Source: Pseudomonas graminis (lineage in GTDB: Bacteria > Pseudomonadota > Gammaproteobacteria > Pseudomonadales > Pseudomonadaceae). From it: a stretch of DNA of 64,000 nucleotides. Positions 55,975-64,000 of this stretch are shown here, piece by piece. The number at the start of each line of letters is the position of its first letter. Position 1 is the stretch's first letter. A program made the translations under genes and the position numbers. The stretch lies in the NCBI RefSeq assembly GCF_900111735.1, contig NZ_FOHW01000014.1, forward strand, positions 62,001 through 126,000, given 5' to 3'. The notes beneath the pieces were generated by a model, which was given only the letters and a program-made list of their open reading frames with translations, searched no databases and was not told where the DNA came from.

Positions 55975-56512
55975 ATGCGGAACTCTGTAATTTTTTTAAT
56001 CCACCCTGTTGATTTGGGTGGAGGCTTTATTGTACTGGGCCAGCAGCTTTCTGCTGTGCTCTAGGAATCAGTTCAATTTCTTTCGGCGACTGTGCATTGT
56101 GGTGCCAAGAGTGATAAGGCCGGCGGGAAGGGTGGAAGCAGAAGCACGTTTGCGCACTAAAAAATCGGCGACCCTCATCCGCGTTCTGAATGAAGGAGGC
56201 CAGCAAACTGCCTATGACAGCGAGATTGAATCGCATGCTCCGCCTGATTCCGCCGAGAAGTCTTAACACTATTCGTTTTATATCAACCAAACTGGGACCA
56301 CCGACTTCTAAAACAAGTATTAAACATCACAAAATTGATTTATAAGCCACCCTTAGTTGACTAGCATACTTCTTGCTATTGGGTATGCGGATTGGTTTTA
56401 AATATGAATCTAGTAACTCCGGCTTAGATACGAGCAGACACAACTCAATAAGATAAATATTCAAGAAATTTTTGTAAAAAGGATGCACCTTCAGCACCAC
56501 ATCATCGTCGTC
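55975..56512. other. Region without a clear gene; GC-rich insert of unknown origin at about 56030-56270
   Basis: Frames exist on both strands in the GC-rich part (85 codons plus, 87 codons minus), but neither has a ribosome site or known motifs. The part is sharply bounded by AT-rich DNA, which suggests an inserted fragment, perhaps of a mobile element. The rest is AT-rich and holds nothing I can name. Confidence 0.45.
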
Positions 56513-56788
56513 CTATTCGCACTTCCCCTCTTGCTCATTTTCAGTGCCGTTGATCAACCTCAATTTGGCAGAGAAAAAATCAACAAACTGGTGCTTATTC
56601 TCTGCGACCTTTTTAAGGTCCGCTATCGAAACGCTTGCGGCATTCATTTTATTAACATCGTGACCGAGCAAAATCTCAGCAACCGCCTCGTCATTGACTG
56701 CGACTTTCCGCCCTATTCTTAAGAATTCGAGAAGCTCTACATAGGTGTCGCTTCCAATCCAATCGCATACATCATTAACATCTACCAT
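56513..56788 (-). CDS. Small protein of unknown function, candidate immunity
   Basis: A 91-residue helical protein with AAGGAG before its ATG. It begins MVDVNDVCDWIGSDTYVELL and has GRKVAVNDEAVAEILLGHDV in the middle, ending with a charged tail. I recognise no family. It lies between a dead SUKH cassette and the GC-rich insert. Good ribosome site and position support a small immunity-like gene. Confidence 0.55.
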   Translation of the reverse strand: MVDVNDVCDWIGSDTYVELLEFLRIGRKVAVNDEAVAEILLGHDVNKMNAASVSIADLKKVAENKHQFVDFFSAKLRLINGTENEQEGKCE

Positions 56789-56974
56789 ATATCCAACTCC
56801 TTATCGGCTGGAGTACAAGCCGTGTAACGTATGCAGTTGATGTGTAGCCTTGCATTTTTTCTTCAGTGTACTTGAAGGAATTGCCAAAGCTGATATCTAA
56901 AGCATAAAAGCACTGATCAAGGTTACTATCCACCCGACCACTAAATCAGTGAACCACTCAACAATCCAAAAAAG

Positions 56975-57409
56975 TCAAGACAGATTGAAGTACACTTCTA
57001 GGAACTCATTAAAATTCGACCACTGCGGCTTTAGTTTTCCTTGTGTAAAGGAAATCAGATCTTGACCTAGCGACAATTCTACAACCTCGCCGGTGATTAT
57101 ATTATAAAAAAACCGCCTTCACCTTCAAAACTATCCAAAGGAAGATATTCCTTAGGAATATTAAGAGTTTCATGCGCTCGCTTTAAGGCAAGTTCATAAT
57201 TGGAGTTTTTTAGAAAACCAACAAACCTGGTAGATTTCTCTTCCGTTTTGGATAAAAGTGGGACCGTCCTCCACGTGAAGGTAAAATTCTGCAAAATCGG
57301 ACGAAATGTCCACACCCAATTTTTGTAGCTCGACTTCATAATCGGGGCTTGCGTCATCGAACCACCAACCTTCAGCTTTGCAAAAATCAACAACCTTGCT
57401 AGAGAGCAT
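56975..57409 (-). pseudogene. SUKH-type immunity gene with two frameshifts
   Basis: Three frames together restore about 144 residues. Frame one: MLSSKVVDFCKAEGWWFDD to GREIYQV. A shift near 57230 leads to GFLKNSNYELALKRAHETLN and LDSFEGEGGFF. A second shift, in the seven-T run on the minus strand (about 57107-57113), leads to YNIITGEVVELSLGQDL and ends WSNFNEFLEVYFNLS at TGA 56975-56977. This is a SUKH (SMI1/KNR4) plan. The ATG lies one base after the stop of the toxin remnant. Confidence 0.75.
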
Positions 57410-57410
57410 T

Positions 57411-57657
57411 TTATTTACCCACAGTTTGCAGAAACTCTGGAACCACCAGAGTTTCGTCTATTGATTTCCGATTGAGCGCGCGCCCTCCACTAAGCGTCCC
57501 GATCACCATTAAATAAATCGCTATCTACCAAATTGATCGGGTGTTGGTCCGGCAGATGAGGGTGCAACGCATTTGTTTTGCCCAAATCTTCAGGTGTATC
57601 TGCCGTCAACTCGAAGAGCGAGCCGAGGGCGTCTTGCTTAGAATGGTAAGCTTTCAG
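57411..57657 (-). pseudogene. C-terminal remnant of an Rhs-type toxin
   Basis: After a stop at 57658-57660, the frame reads KAYHSKQDALGSLFELTADT then LGKTNALHPHLPDQHP and DLFNGDRDA to a TAG at 57490-57492. In a neighbouring frame GGRALNRKSIDETLVVPEFL leads to TAA at 57411-57413, one base before the SUKH start. One base change would join them. The position right before an immunity gene marks this as the end of a dead toxin. Toxin family not identified. Confidence 0.6.
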
Positions 57658-57764
57658 CTATGAAAAACCGCCGTTCTTCCCAACAACAAAACTTCTACCC
57701 CCTTATTCAAGTACTGACTCGCAAGTCCCCATCAGTAACTACTGATACACCGTATGCACAATTC

Positions 57765-57900
57765 CTGAAGGGACCGTTTCGGTTGATCACTTCAGTGAGC
57801 TGAACGTTGTCGTCGTAGCGGTAATGGGCGAGGCTATCACCGGAAATATTATCGACTACACAATTGAGGTCGGTCAGGCCACACTTGGTCAGTAGCTGCG
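57765..57900 (-). pseudogene. Strongly decayed Rhs core segment
   Basis: About 135 bases align with the intact-looking core at 54470-54600: gcctgaccgacctcaattg for the gcctgaccgacgtcaaacg copy, then attaccgctacgacgacaac and ctcactgaagtgatcaaccg. Many substitutions and indels show age. It sits ahead of the dead toxin tail, as the core would in a complete cassette. Confidence 0.7.
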
Positions 57901-57994
57901 CTGATTACGCGCCCACTCAAAAAAAACACGATTAATGATCAAAATTTAACCATTAATATTCAGATTATAGAAACCATGTTTACATGCCACCCCA

Positions 57995-58639
57995 TCAACT
58001 AAAGTCCTGTCCACTGCCCAAGGGGCCTAGTACCCCCTCTATAAGCTCTAGATCAAAGGATTTGTTTCTAATAATCTTTTTGTTGGATTTTATCTTTTCA
58101 ACCACTTCTTCACTTATGATTTCTGGATTACAGGCGACGGCACAATGAATAAACACTGCCGGATATGCATAATCGGTAGGTGAGTGCAATACATCCTCGA
58201 TGGTCCTAGGACCTGGCACTATACACCCCGTGACCATAGGGATATAGTAACTCTCGAAGGAGTTTCTAATTCGCTTACACACAGACCCAACTTCTTCCGG
58301 AGGTGGAAGATAGATGCTGCCGTATACATTATCGCTAAATTTTTTATCCTGTCTTCCAGACGTCGTAAACGCAAAGCATGCATCGCTAAACAAATGACTT
58401 TTGTAAGGAGGGTCAATTTTAGAGGAGCACTCAAAGATAGGGCCGCCGAAAACGCGGCCATTAAGGATATAGGCATTAGACTTTACCAAGTATTGAAAAT
58501 CGAGCTCTGCAACAACTTTCTTGTCGTAGATAAATCTAATGCCACTTTTCAAAACCTTAATCGATATTTCAGAAACCGCTATACCTTTAAGTTCCTGCAA
58601 AAGCTCACCTTCAAAATAAATTCGATTTTCTTTACTCAT
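57995..58639 (-). CDS. Cognate immunity candidate for the 58643 nuclease tip
   Basis: A 214-residue protein starting three bases after the toxin stop. The sequence has VSEISIKVLKSGIRFIYDKK, CAFTTSGRQDKKFSD, then VTGCIVPGPRTIEDVLHSP and ends LIEGVLGPLGSGQDFS. I do not recognise a named family. Tight placement after an rhs tip is the hallmark of a cognate immunity gene. The reading frame is intact. Confidence 0.7.
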   Translation of the reverse strand: MSKENRIYFEGELLQELKGIAVSEISIKVLKSGIRFIYDKKVVAELDFQYLVKSNAYILNGRVFGGPIFECSSKIDPPYKSHLFSDACFAFTTSGRQDKKFSDNVYGSIYLPPPEEVGSVCKRIRNSFESYYIPMVTGCIVPGPRTIEDVLHSPTDYAYPAVFIHCAVACNPEIISEEVVEKIKSNKKIIRNKSFDLELIEGVLGPLGSGQDFS

Positions 58640-58642
58640 AAA

Positions 58643-59305
58643 TCACCGACATTTAAAAACATTGAAAGTGGCATCATGTATCGCACCCTTGCCACCTAGA
58701 TCTTTACCTAGCTTGCCCTTAGTATCAACTTTAAAGGTTCCCGCCGTACCTCGAGATGTTTTTATAGTACCACCACCCAAATGCTGCGCGGTGTTAGCCG
58801 GACTAGACATATCGTAGCTCCCAGAGGCTTTCTGGTTTTTTGTGAGCCCTCCAGAACCATGCTTTACCTCGAAAACATGAAGGTTCTCGTGCCCATCTTT
58901 TGCAACAATATCAGCGCGAACTCTACTGCCATTAACCTTCATTGTCACCTCTTGAGCGACAAGCTCATACCCATTCTGTTCGAGGTCATGGACGGCCTTA
59001 GCCGTACCTTTGTCCCCACTTACGGAGCTTTTGCATAGGCCAAAAGGGTCTATCCAGCCAGTGGTGTTGGGACCATATTGATATAGGTTAAATCCACCTA
59101 ATAAACCAATCGGATCCTGCGTTAGGAACCGACCTACCTCTGGATCGTAATACCTGAACGTGTTGTAGTGCAGACCCGTTTCTCCGTCGAAGTACTGACC
59201 CTGAAACCGCAGATTCTGTTCAACCTCATTCACGGCCAGCGTTTCGACTTCACCCCACGCCTTGTACGTCGCCTGCCAGACAATCTGGCCATCGACGTCC
59301 GTCAT
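58643..59305 (-). CDS. Displaced rhs C-terminal cassette with PD-(D/E)XK-like nuclease toxin
   Basis: A 220-residue frame. The first 85 residues are the conserved end of an Rhs core (TDVDGQIVWQATYKAWGEVE, then YNTFRYYDPEVGRFLTQDP, IGLLGG and GWIDPFGLC). The remaining 130 are a toxin domain: ELVAQEVTMKVNGSRVRADI, then HVFEVKHGSGGLTKNQ, giving Glu, Asp and E-x-K with a Gln, the pattern of PD-(D/E)XK nucleases. It lacks the rest of the Rhs protein, so it cannot be delivered alone unless recombined into the primary rhs. An immunity gene follows at once. Confidence 0.78.
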   Translation of the reverse strand: MTDVDGQIVWQATYKAWGEVETLAVNEVEQNLRFQGQYFDGETGLHYNTFRYYDPEVGRFLTQDPIGLLGGFNLYQYGPNTTGWIDPFGLCKSSVSGDKGTAKAVHDLEQNGYELVAQEVTMKVNGSRVRADIVAKDGHENLHVFEVKHGSGGLTKNQKASGSYDMSSPANTAQHLGGGTIKTSRGTAGTFKVDTKGKLGKDLGGKGAIHDATFNVFKCR

Positions 59306-59780
59306 TTCAAGCGGCCAATTACATCACGCTCGAATTCCGTGCTGCGCTGCGGCCGCTCTGCCCTATCCCCGTAGCCGATTTCATCAGCCCGCGTCAAAGG
59401 CCCACCCAGGTAGTAGCTGAAGCGGCGCGTCAGGTTGTCGATGCGTTTCTCTTCAATCAAACGATCTGAGGCATCGTAAGCTAATCGGTAAGCAGGGTTG
59501 TTTTCGTTGGTGAGCGCGGTCAGGCGAATCGCCTAGTCGTACTCTTTACTAATACGCTGGCCCATGGCGTCCTGGCGGCTGGCAGGCAGTCCGCGCGCCG
59601 TGCGCAGCAGACGCGTCATCTGGCCCTTACCATCGGTGTGCGTCAGGACCTGGCCAGGAGCGTTGTAGGTAAAGAACTCAGCGGTGCCGTCCGGGTGCTC
59701 GATCCGCATCACTTCGACGTCAGGCTTACGCTCAAGGCTTGTCGTCTGATTCAGCGCATCAGTGGCGGCGAACCGAGGGG
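59305..59780 (-). pseudogene. Rhs core fragment with nonsense codon and out-of-frame joint
   Basis: Right after the immunity stop at 59783 the minus strand reads TPRFAATDALNQTTSLERKP, many core residues, EYD, a TAG at 59533-59535 where Gln is expected, then AIRLTALTNENNPAYRLAYD and RDVIGRL. There the sequence jumps into the LEMTDVDG segment of the tip at 59305 with a change of frame, so several hundred core codons are missing. The joint lies in the short text cttgaaatg. Confidence 0.78.
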
Positions 59781-59782
59781 TC

Positions 59783-60103
59783 CTATGCCTGAATTTGGTC
59801 CATTGCCTTGATGAGCTTGCTGACGTTATCTACTTTGCCACTTCTATCAATTTGCGCATGCCAAGCGGGGATAGCCTTCTTGAAAAGCTCTAAACACTGA
59901 GAGGTCACATCTGACTTCTTTAAGACCAAATCCATTTTCAAAGACCCATCAGAATTAAAGGGCTCCTTATATATAAGATTATTATCTTTAAGAAACCGCA
60001 TTAACACGGTATATCTAGATACTACTTGATCATGATAGGCCTTGCTGTTATTTCTAGATATCAGCATCGGGATACTGCATAGCGTGAAATCCAAATCTGT
60101 CAT
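59783..60103 (-). CDS. Immunity candidate for the 60146 toxin
   Basis: A 106-residue protein. ATG 60103 has GAGGG upstream; a GTG at 60124 is in frame. It begins MTDLDFTLCSIPMLISRN and has LMRFLKDNNLIYKEPFN, then CLELFKKAIPAWHAQIDRSG. No family recognised. It starts 42 bases after the toxin stop, as expected for a cognate immunity gene. Still intact although the toxin is frameshifted. Confidence 0.65.
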   Translation of the reverse strand: MTDLDFTLCSIPMLISRNNSKAYHDQVVSRYTVLMRFLKDNNLIYKEPFNSDGSLKMDLVLKKSDVTSQCLELFKKAIPAWHAQIDRSGKVDNVSKLIKAMDQIQA

Positions 60104-60145
60104 AACACCCTCATTATCTGGCACGAATCACCGTGGATATATCAT

Positions 60146-60807
60146 TTACTTGCACAGGATTTTTGTTCCCGGTTCACGAACAAAAGTCCCACCAGTTTCT
60201 CGGATTCGCATTTCCTTTTCAAGCTGGGCGGCTTTCGGAGCGGTCAGACTGGTTATTTCCTTGGCAGTGCCCGTACCATCCCCATTTTTGATAACAAAAT
60301 CGAGTCGTCTTCCCTCACCAGTTAAGGGATCTTTAACAATTTTGCCCTCAGCGTTGCGTAAATACCTTTCGCTTAAGACGTTCTCTTTACCATATTTCTT
60401 CTGGAACAGTGCCTTAGCCCTCGCTTCACCGCCAGATCCCGCGACGCTGTTCTTTGAGATACATGTCCAACCCAAGGGTCAGTCCAACCGAGCGGATTTG
60501 GCGCATACCTATATAGGTTATATCCACCGGACAAACCAAACGGATCCTGCGTAATAAACCGTCCGACCTCCGGATCGTAATACCTGAATGTGTTGTAATG
60601 CAGCCCGGTCTCGTCGTCGAAGTATTGACCCTGAAACCGCAGGTTCTGCTCAACCTCACTCACGGCAAGCGTTTCGACCTCGCCCCACGCCTTGTATGTA
60701 GCTTGCCAAACGATCTGGCCGTCGACATCAGTCATCTCAAGCGGCGTGCCGATCTGGTCGGTATGGAAGTAGTAAAGCTTTTGCTCTGTCTCACCTTCTA
60801 CTACCAT
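60146..60807 (-). pseudogene. Displaced rhs C-terminal cassette, toxin separated by a one-base deletion
   Basis: The core part starts at 60807 (GETEQKLYYFHTDQIGTPLE) and runs to LGWTDP. The next bases cccttggg lack one T compared with the expected ccctttggg, so the frame shifts near 60475. Restoring it gives LGWTCISKNSVAGSGGEARA and the toxin ALFQKKYGKENVLSERYLRN, DPLTGEGRRLDFVIK, AKEITSLTAPKAAQLEKE, again a nuclease of the PD-(D/E)XK type. The toxin frame ends at 60146. Confidence 0.8.
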
Positions 60808-60944
60808 ATATGAGCAACATTATTTATGAGGGCGCTTGGACGTTTAGACTCAGCAAACGACCAAATATTCACAATATTATCTGATCCCAACGAACGGCGA
60901 CATCATAAAGCCCATCAGTAAGAGACACAATTGAACACATGAGA

Positions 60945-61538
60945 TCAATCAAACTTCACTGCTGGCCTTTGAGCATTTAAGGTATTGATCTCCTGCTCGG
61001 AAAGCAAGTCATCAAACGCATCACTACCAAATTTTTCGATGAATACTCTTTCAACCTCATAAATCGCGACGCACTGTAACCAGTTAATCTTTAAATTTTT
61101 AAAGCTTAGCTCTGGAAAGTGAGCATCATTCCAAATGTAAGGCACAGTTAAATAAATGTGAGGCATAATAGGATCGGGCAAATAGTCCTGAAATATGTTT
61201 GGAACAACATCTCCAGGCATCACAGCTTCTTTGCGTTTTTGAATGAAGAAAGCGGCTGAAGCGACCGCGTTCTCCCAATATATTTCGGGGGTTAGTGCCG
61301 CAGCACATAATTCCACGCGAGTTCCAAACTCGTCGCCGTCTGCATCAAGCAACGAAATTTCAGAAAGGCCGATGGACCCAATTGACTTGACACCCTTATG
61401 CACTGAATCAAGCGTCGTGAGCAACTCGACTGACAACACTCTATTGTCGTCGTAGTAGACTTGAACTTTTAGCTCACCTTTGAAAACTTGAAGAGTATGT
61501 TTAGCTACTGCGCGACGCTGTTCACTTGGAGTAGACAT
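60945..61538 (-). CDS. SUFU-like immunity protein
   Basis: A 197-residue protein. ELKVQVYYDDNRVLSVELLT, the GDVVPNIFQDYL segment, LTVPYIWNDAHFPELSF and the last helix LLSEQEINTL suit the suppressor-of-fused immunity family. It lies between Imm11 and the displaced tip at 60807, without a matching toxin of its own. Either its toxin was lost or it protects against related strains. Confidence 0.7.
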   Translation of the reverse strand: MSTPSEQRRAVAKHTLQVFKGELKVQVYYDDNRVLSVELLTTLDSVHKGVKSIGSIGLSEISLLDADGDEFGTRVELCAAALTPEIYWENAVASAAFFIQKRKEAVMPGDVVPNIFQDYLPDPIMPHIYLTVPYIWNDAHFPELSFKNLKINWLQCVAIYEVERVFIEKFGSDAFDDLLSEQEINTLNAQRPAVKFD

Positions 61539-61656
61539 CTTGAGGCCCTACGTATGCGATTACTAACGAATTAAGAAAATTGCCTGGTGAAAGGTAAACC
61601 GTGTAGCCATGCAGTGCAGTCCTAACGTCTGGCTTAAGAAGCTCAATAGGGCTCAT
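61522..61656 (-). CDS. Short frame overlapping the SUFU gene start
   Basis: A 44-codon frame: MSPIELLKPDVRTALHGYTV, then a hydrophobic LNSLVIAYVG and stop. AAGGG precedes the ATG, and the end overlaps the SUFU-like start by 17 bases. It may be a toxin remnant or a coupled small gene. No family recognised. Confidence 0.3.
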   Translation of the reverse strand: MSPIELLKPDVRTALHGYTVYLSPGNFLNSLVIAYVGPQDVYSK

Positions 61657-61839
61657 TAACCCTTTTGCACTAATAACCAGATAATATATAAAGCTCTGGC
61701 ATTCTGGAAAGTGGCAGCAAGAACCTAGCTCGATCAGTTTAAGTTGAATAGTAACTCACCGCATGCCTGATGATCTGCTCTCTAACGGAGCAGTCGATCA
61801 CGAATGCATACACGCGTCTTTAATATATCAAATCTTACT

Positions 61840-62469
61840 CTAATCCCCCAATTCACTCCAAGGGTCATACTTGAAATGCTCGTCAATAGGTATAAAGTTA
61901 AGACCCTTGAACCCTTGCTTTGTAGATTCATCAACGAATCTTTGGCTACACGCATGCTCCATTAATTCTGAGCACCAGAAGAAATCCTTATCCAGGCCAC
62001 TTCGAACCGAAAACTTTTTGATCCAGTTATAACAATGCGCTCCAGGATAGAATTTGTTGACAGCAACCTCTCCAGTGGAGAGATTTCTCTCTAGTGAAAA
62101 CTCTGACTTCTCCTCATCCAGCAACGCGGCCCACTCTGCTGCCAAACAGAAAAAATAATCTTTACTTGGTTTTCCACCATTAGCCAGACGCACTTCAACA
62201 GGGACTGTTCTATATTTAACACCTAGAAGATCACACACCTCGATAAACTTATGAGAAACAAACCGTCTTGGCGATCCGATATAGTAAAAATCCAAACCCA
62301 CATCATCTAAATCAGCGCACTGAAAAATATGCTTATTCTTAATCACATACTTGTCCGGCTCCGGATCGTACGTCTCCCATTCCCAGTCACAGTTCTCTTC
62401 CCCGGGTAAATAGATAGGGCAACCACTAGAACCGCCTGCATATTCTACTATGTAAAATTCCTGAACCAT
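61840..62469 (-). CDS. Imm11 (DUF1629) type immunity protein
   Basis: A 209-residue protein whose ATG touches the stop of the AHH toxin gene. Features are GCPIYLPGEENCDWEWETYD, IGSPRRFVSHKFIEVCDLLG and the late INFIP-like NFIPIDEHF. Imm11 proteins accompany AHH nuclease tips in many Pseudomonas, so this is surely the cognate partner. It has no signal peptide and acts in the cytoplasm. Confidence 0.8.
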   Translation of the reverse strand: MVQEFYIVEYAGGSSGCPIYLPGEENCDWEWETYDPEPDKYVIKNKHIFQCADLDDVGLDFYYIGSPRRFVSHKFIEVCDLLGVKYRTVPVEVRLANGGKPSKDYFFCLAAEWAALLDEEKSEFSLERNLSTGEVAVNKFYPGAHCYNWIKKFSVRSGLDKDFFWCSELMEHACSQRFVDESTKQGFKGLNFIPIDEHFKYDPWSELGD

Positions 62470-64000
62470 CTACTTTACCCCCCCTGTGATTGCATTGACC
62501 GCATACTTTCCATTCTCTAAGCCCTCTCGAGCTATTCTTTGGATGTTACCAATACCCAACGCAAGCTGGGTATCACTTAGTGCGCCCCGTCCAAACAGCT
62601 GGTTTAGTTTATCTAATTCCGGGCGAATGGCTGCGGTGTATTCTTTATGACTTGTCCAGTGGCTCGGTAGATCGAGAATCTTTGCAAGCGACGGATTGTC
62701 AGGTAGGTACATGCCATTCGACGGCCCGTCGTTTTTGAAACCGACGCTTCTCAATTTGGAGAACATACCGGCGAATTCTTTGTCCTTCATTAACTGCTCG
62801 GGTATCAAATGGTGATTCGACATATCGTCACCAGCTTTATGCCCCATCGCTTGACCGAGCTTTCTAGAGCACAGCCCCAACACGTCTACCTCTCCCAGCG
62901 GGCTTATTACGTACTGGTAAAGATTGATGCCCCCTTGTAACCCAATCGGATCCTGCGTAATAAATCGCCCCACCTCGGGATCGTAATATCTGAATGTATT
63001 GTAGTGCATGCCCGTCTCATCGTCGAAATACTGACCCTGAAACCGCAGATTTCGCACAACTTCACTCACGGCCAACGATTCAACTTCACCCCAAGCCTTG
63101 TAAGTCGCCTGCCACACGATCTGGCCATCGACATCCGTCATCTCCAGCGGCGTGCCAATCTGGTCGGTATGAAAGTAGTAAAGCGTCCGCTCTGCCTCAC
63201 CTTCGCTCTGGTCAACCCGGGCAAGTGGCGCGTAGCTTCCTGGCTCGTAAATATAGAGGCTGCTCTGCCACGGTGTTTCTTCGCGCAGCATCTGCAGTCC
63301 TTGCCAGAGAAAATGCTTATGCTCGGTCTGGCCATCAATCTCGGACGTCTTTCCAACCCGGCGACCCAGGCTGTCATACCGGTACGTGCCAACGCTGTGC
63401 ACCTGGCTGTTGACCATCGTCTCCGCACGCACAAGCCGGTTTTCACAGTCGTAGCTGAACGTATGCAGCTTGCGCAGCCCTACCCGCTTTTCAATCAGGT
63501 TGCCCCAAGCGTCGTAGGTATATTCCTGATCACGCCATTGCTTGATGCGGTTGTCTTTCACCTGATCAAACTGGCTGGTGTTGAAGTTCAGGCGGTTGGC
63601 GGCAGCGTCGTAGCGGAACTCTTCGCTATCAACCAAGCGACCGGTGTCGCGACTGTGCAGCTGCCCGTTGGCTTCATACTCGTACTTAATCTCGCCACGC
63701 AGTTTGTCGAGCGTGCGGGTCAGTTCTCCCGCTGGATCGTACTCATACCGTCGATGAATCGGGTTGTACGCATGATCGACCAGCAACGAGGTGTTGATGC
63801 CTGGATTCTGGATCTGCGACAGCTTTTCAGCCGGAATAGTCGACGCAAACTGCCAGCTCTTGCGCCCCATGGCGTCCTAGCCAAAGCAACTGGTCAGCTT
63901 GCCCTGCGATCGATAGACCTCACGATGCAGATCATCGCGCTCCATGTCACTGATGAGCAGCCCGTCGAGGTTGAGTTGGTGCAGGTGGCCGCTGCGGTAG
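62470..64000 (-). pseudogene. Primary rhs gene 3' part with AHH nuclease tip, in-frame TAG stop
   Basis: The gene enters from the right edge. The frame is open from 64000 (YRSGHLHQLNLDGLLISDME) to SCFG, then TAG at 63877-63879 where the repeat motif GYDAMGRK needs Tyr, then continues for 466 codons. It contains core YD repeats, the conserved FHTDQIGTPLEMTDVDGQ block, the IGLQGGINLYQYV boundary, and a toxin of about 120 residues with SNHHLIPEQLMKD, MYLPDNPSL and HWTSHKEY, an AHH-type HNH nuclease. A single TAC-to-TAG change explains the stop. Imm11 follows directly. It is the likely acceptor for the displaced tips. Confidence 0.85.

Noticed and set aside
56009..56290. Opposed frames in the GC-rich island as a transposase
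   Set aside because: No catalytic motif, terminal inverted repeats or target duplication could be seen.

Overview
This 64 kb window comes from a high-GC Pseudomonas, most likely from the P. syringae / P. fluorescens side of the genus. The sequence-based reasons are the many accggcttcagccgggaag and gatcgttcccacgctccgcgtggg repeat families (translated copies of the latter are the DUF1534-type pseudo-proteins known from P. syringae), the arnBCADTEF-ugd operon, a single-operon type II secretion system, and Pseudomonas-style Rhs proteins. No rRNA, tRNA or CRISPR array was recognised. The species call is inference.

Layout. 0-2.6 kb: the start of a periplasmic sugar-binding protein, divergent from a GAF histidine kinase and NarL-type regulator. 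2.6-3.5 kb: a repeat element with long inverted arms. 3.6-8.1 kb: a protealysin-like M4 protease with its emfourin inhibitor, an iron-sulfur photolyase overlapping a DUF2256 gene, and a TetR regulator. 8.2-11 kb: an exported GH3 beta-glucosidase with a PA14 domain. 11.8-21.9 kb: a complete eleven-gene T2SS operon in the order E-F-G-H-I-J-K-L-M-N-D, with a lipoprotein secretin. 22-27.5 kb: esterase, DUF1206 membrane protein, and a divergent kinase / response-regulator pair whose output domain is an HD-GYP that has lost its HD residues. 28.6-37.5 kb: the arn operon for 4-amino-arabinose addition to lipid A, followed by a 139-bp tandem repeat, a lone winged-helix protein, an Ais-type heptose phosphatase and a PAP2 phosphatase, together forming a lipopolysaccharide-modification neighbourhood. 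40-51 kb: hybrid kinase, sugar MFS transporter, TrmK, RidA, a LysR gene with an early stop codon, a GNAT enzyme, and a TetR - ene-reductase - SDR detoxification cluster with matching operator-like sites.

51.4-64 kb is the accessory region. It is AT-richer and nearly all its genes lie on the minus strand. It is the 3' end of an rhs locus: a primary rhs gene ending in an AHH nuclease with its immunity gene, then displaced rhs C-terminal cassettes and immunity genes (SUFU, Imm11, SUKH, NTF2-fold and DUF7716 types plus unassigned ones), separated by broken pieces of the Rhs core. Many pieces carry visible lesions: nonsense codons at 63877-63879 and 59533-59535, single-base frameshifts near 60475 and 54620, two frameshifts in a SUKH gene, and out-of-frame fusion joints near 59305 and 53882. 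The picture is a bank of old toxin/immunity tips in which toxins decay faster than immunities. Two tandem paralogous membrane proteins of unknown family close the locus and are the best candidates for something undescribed.
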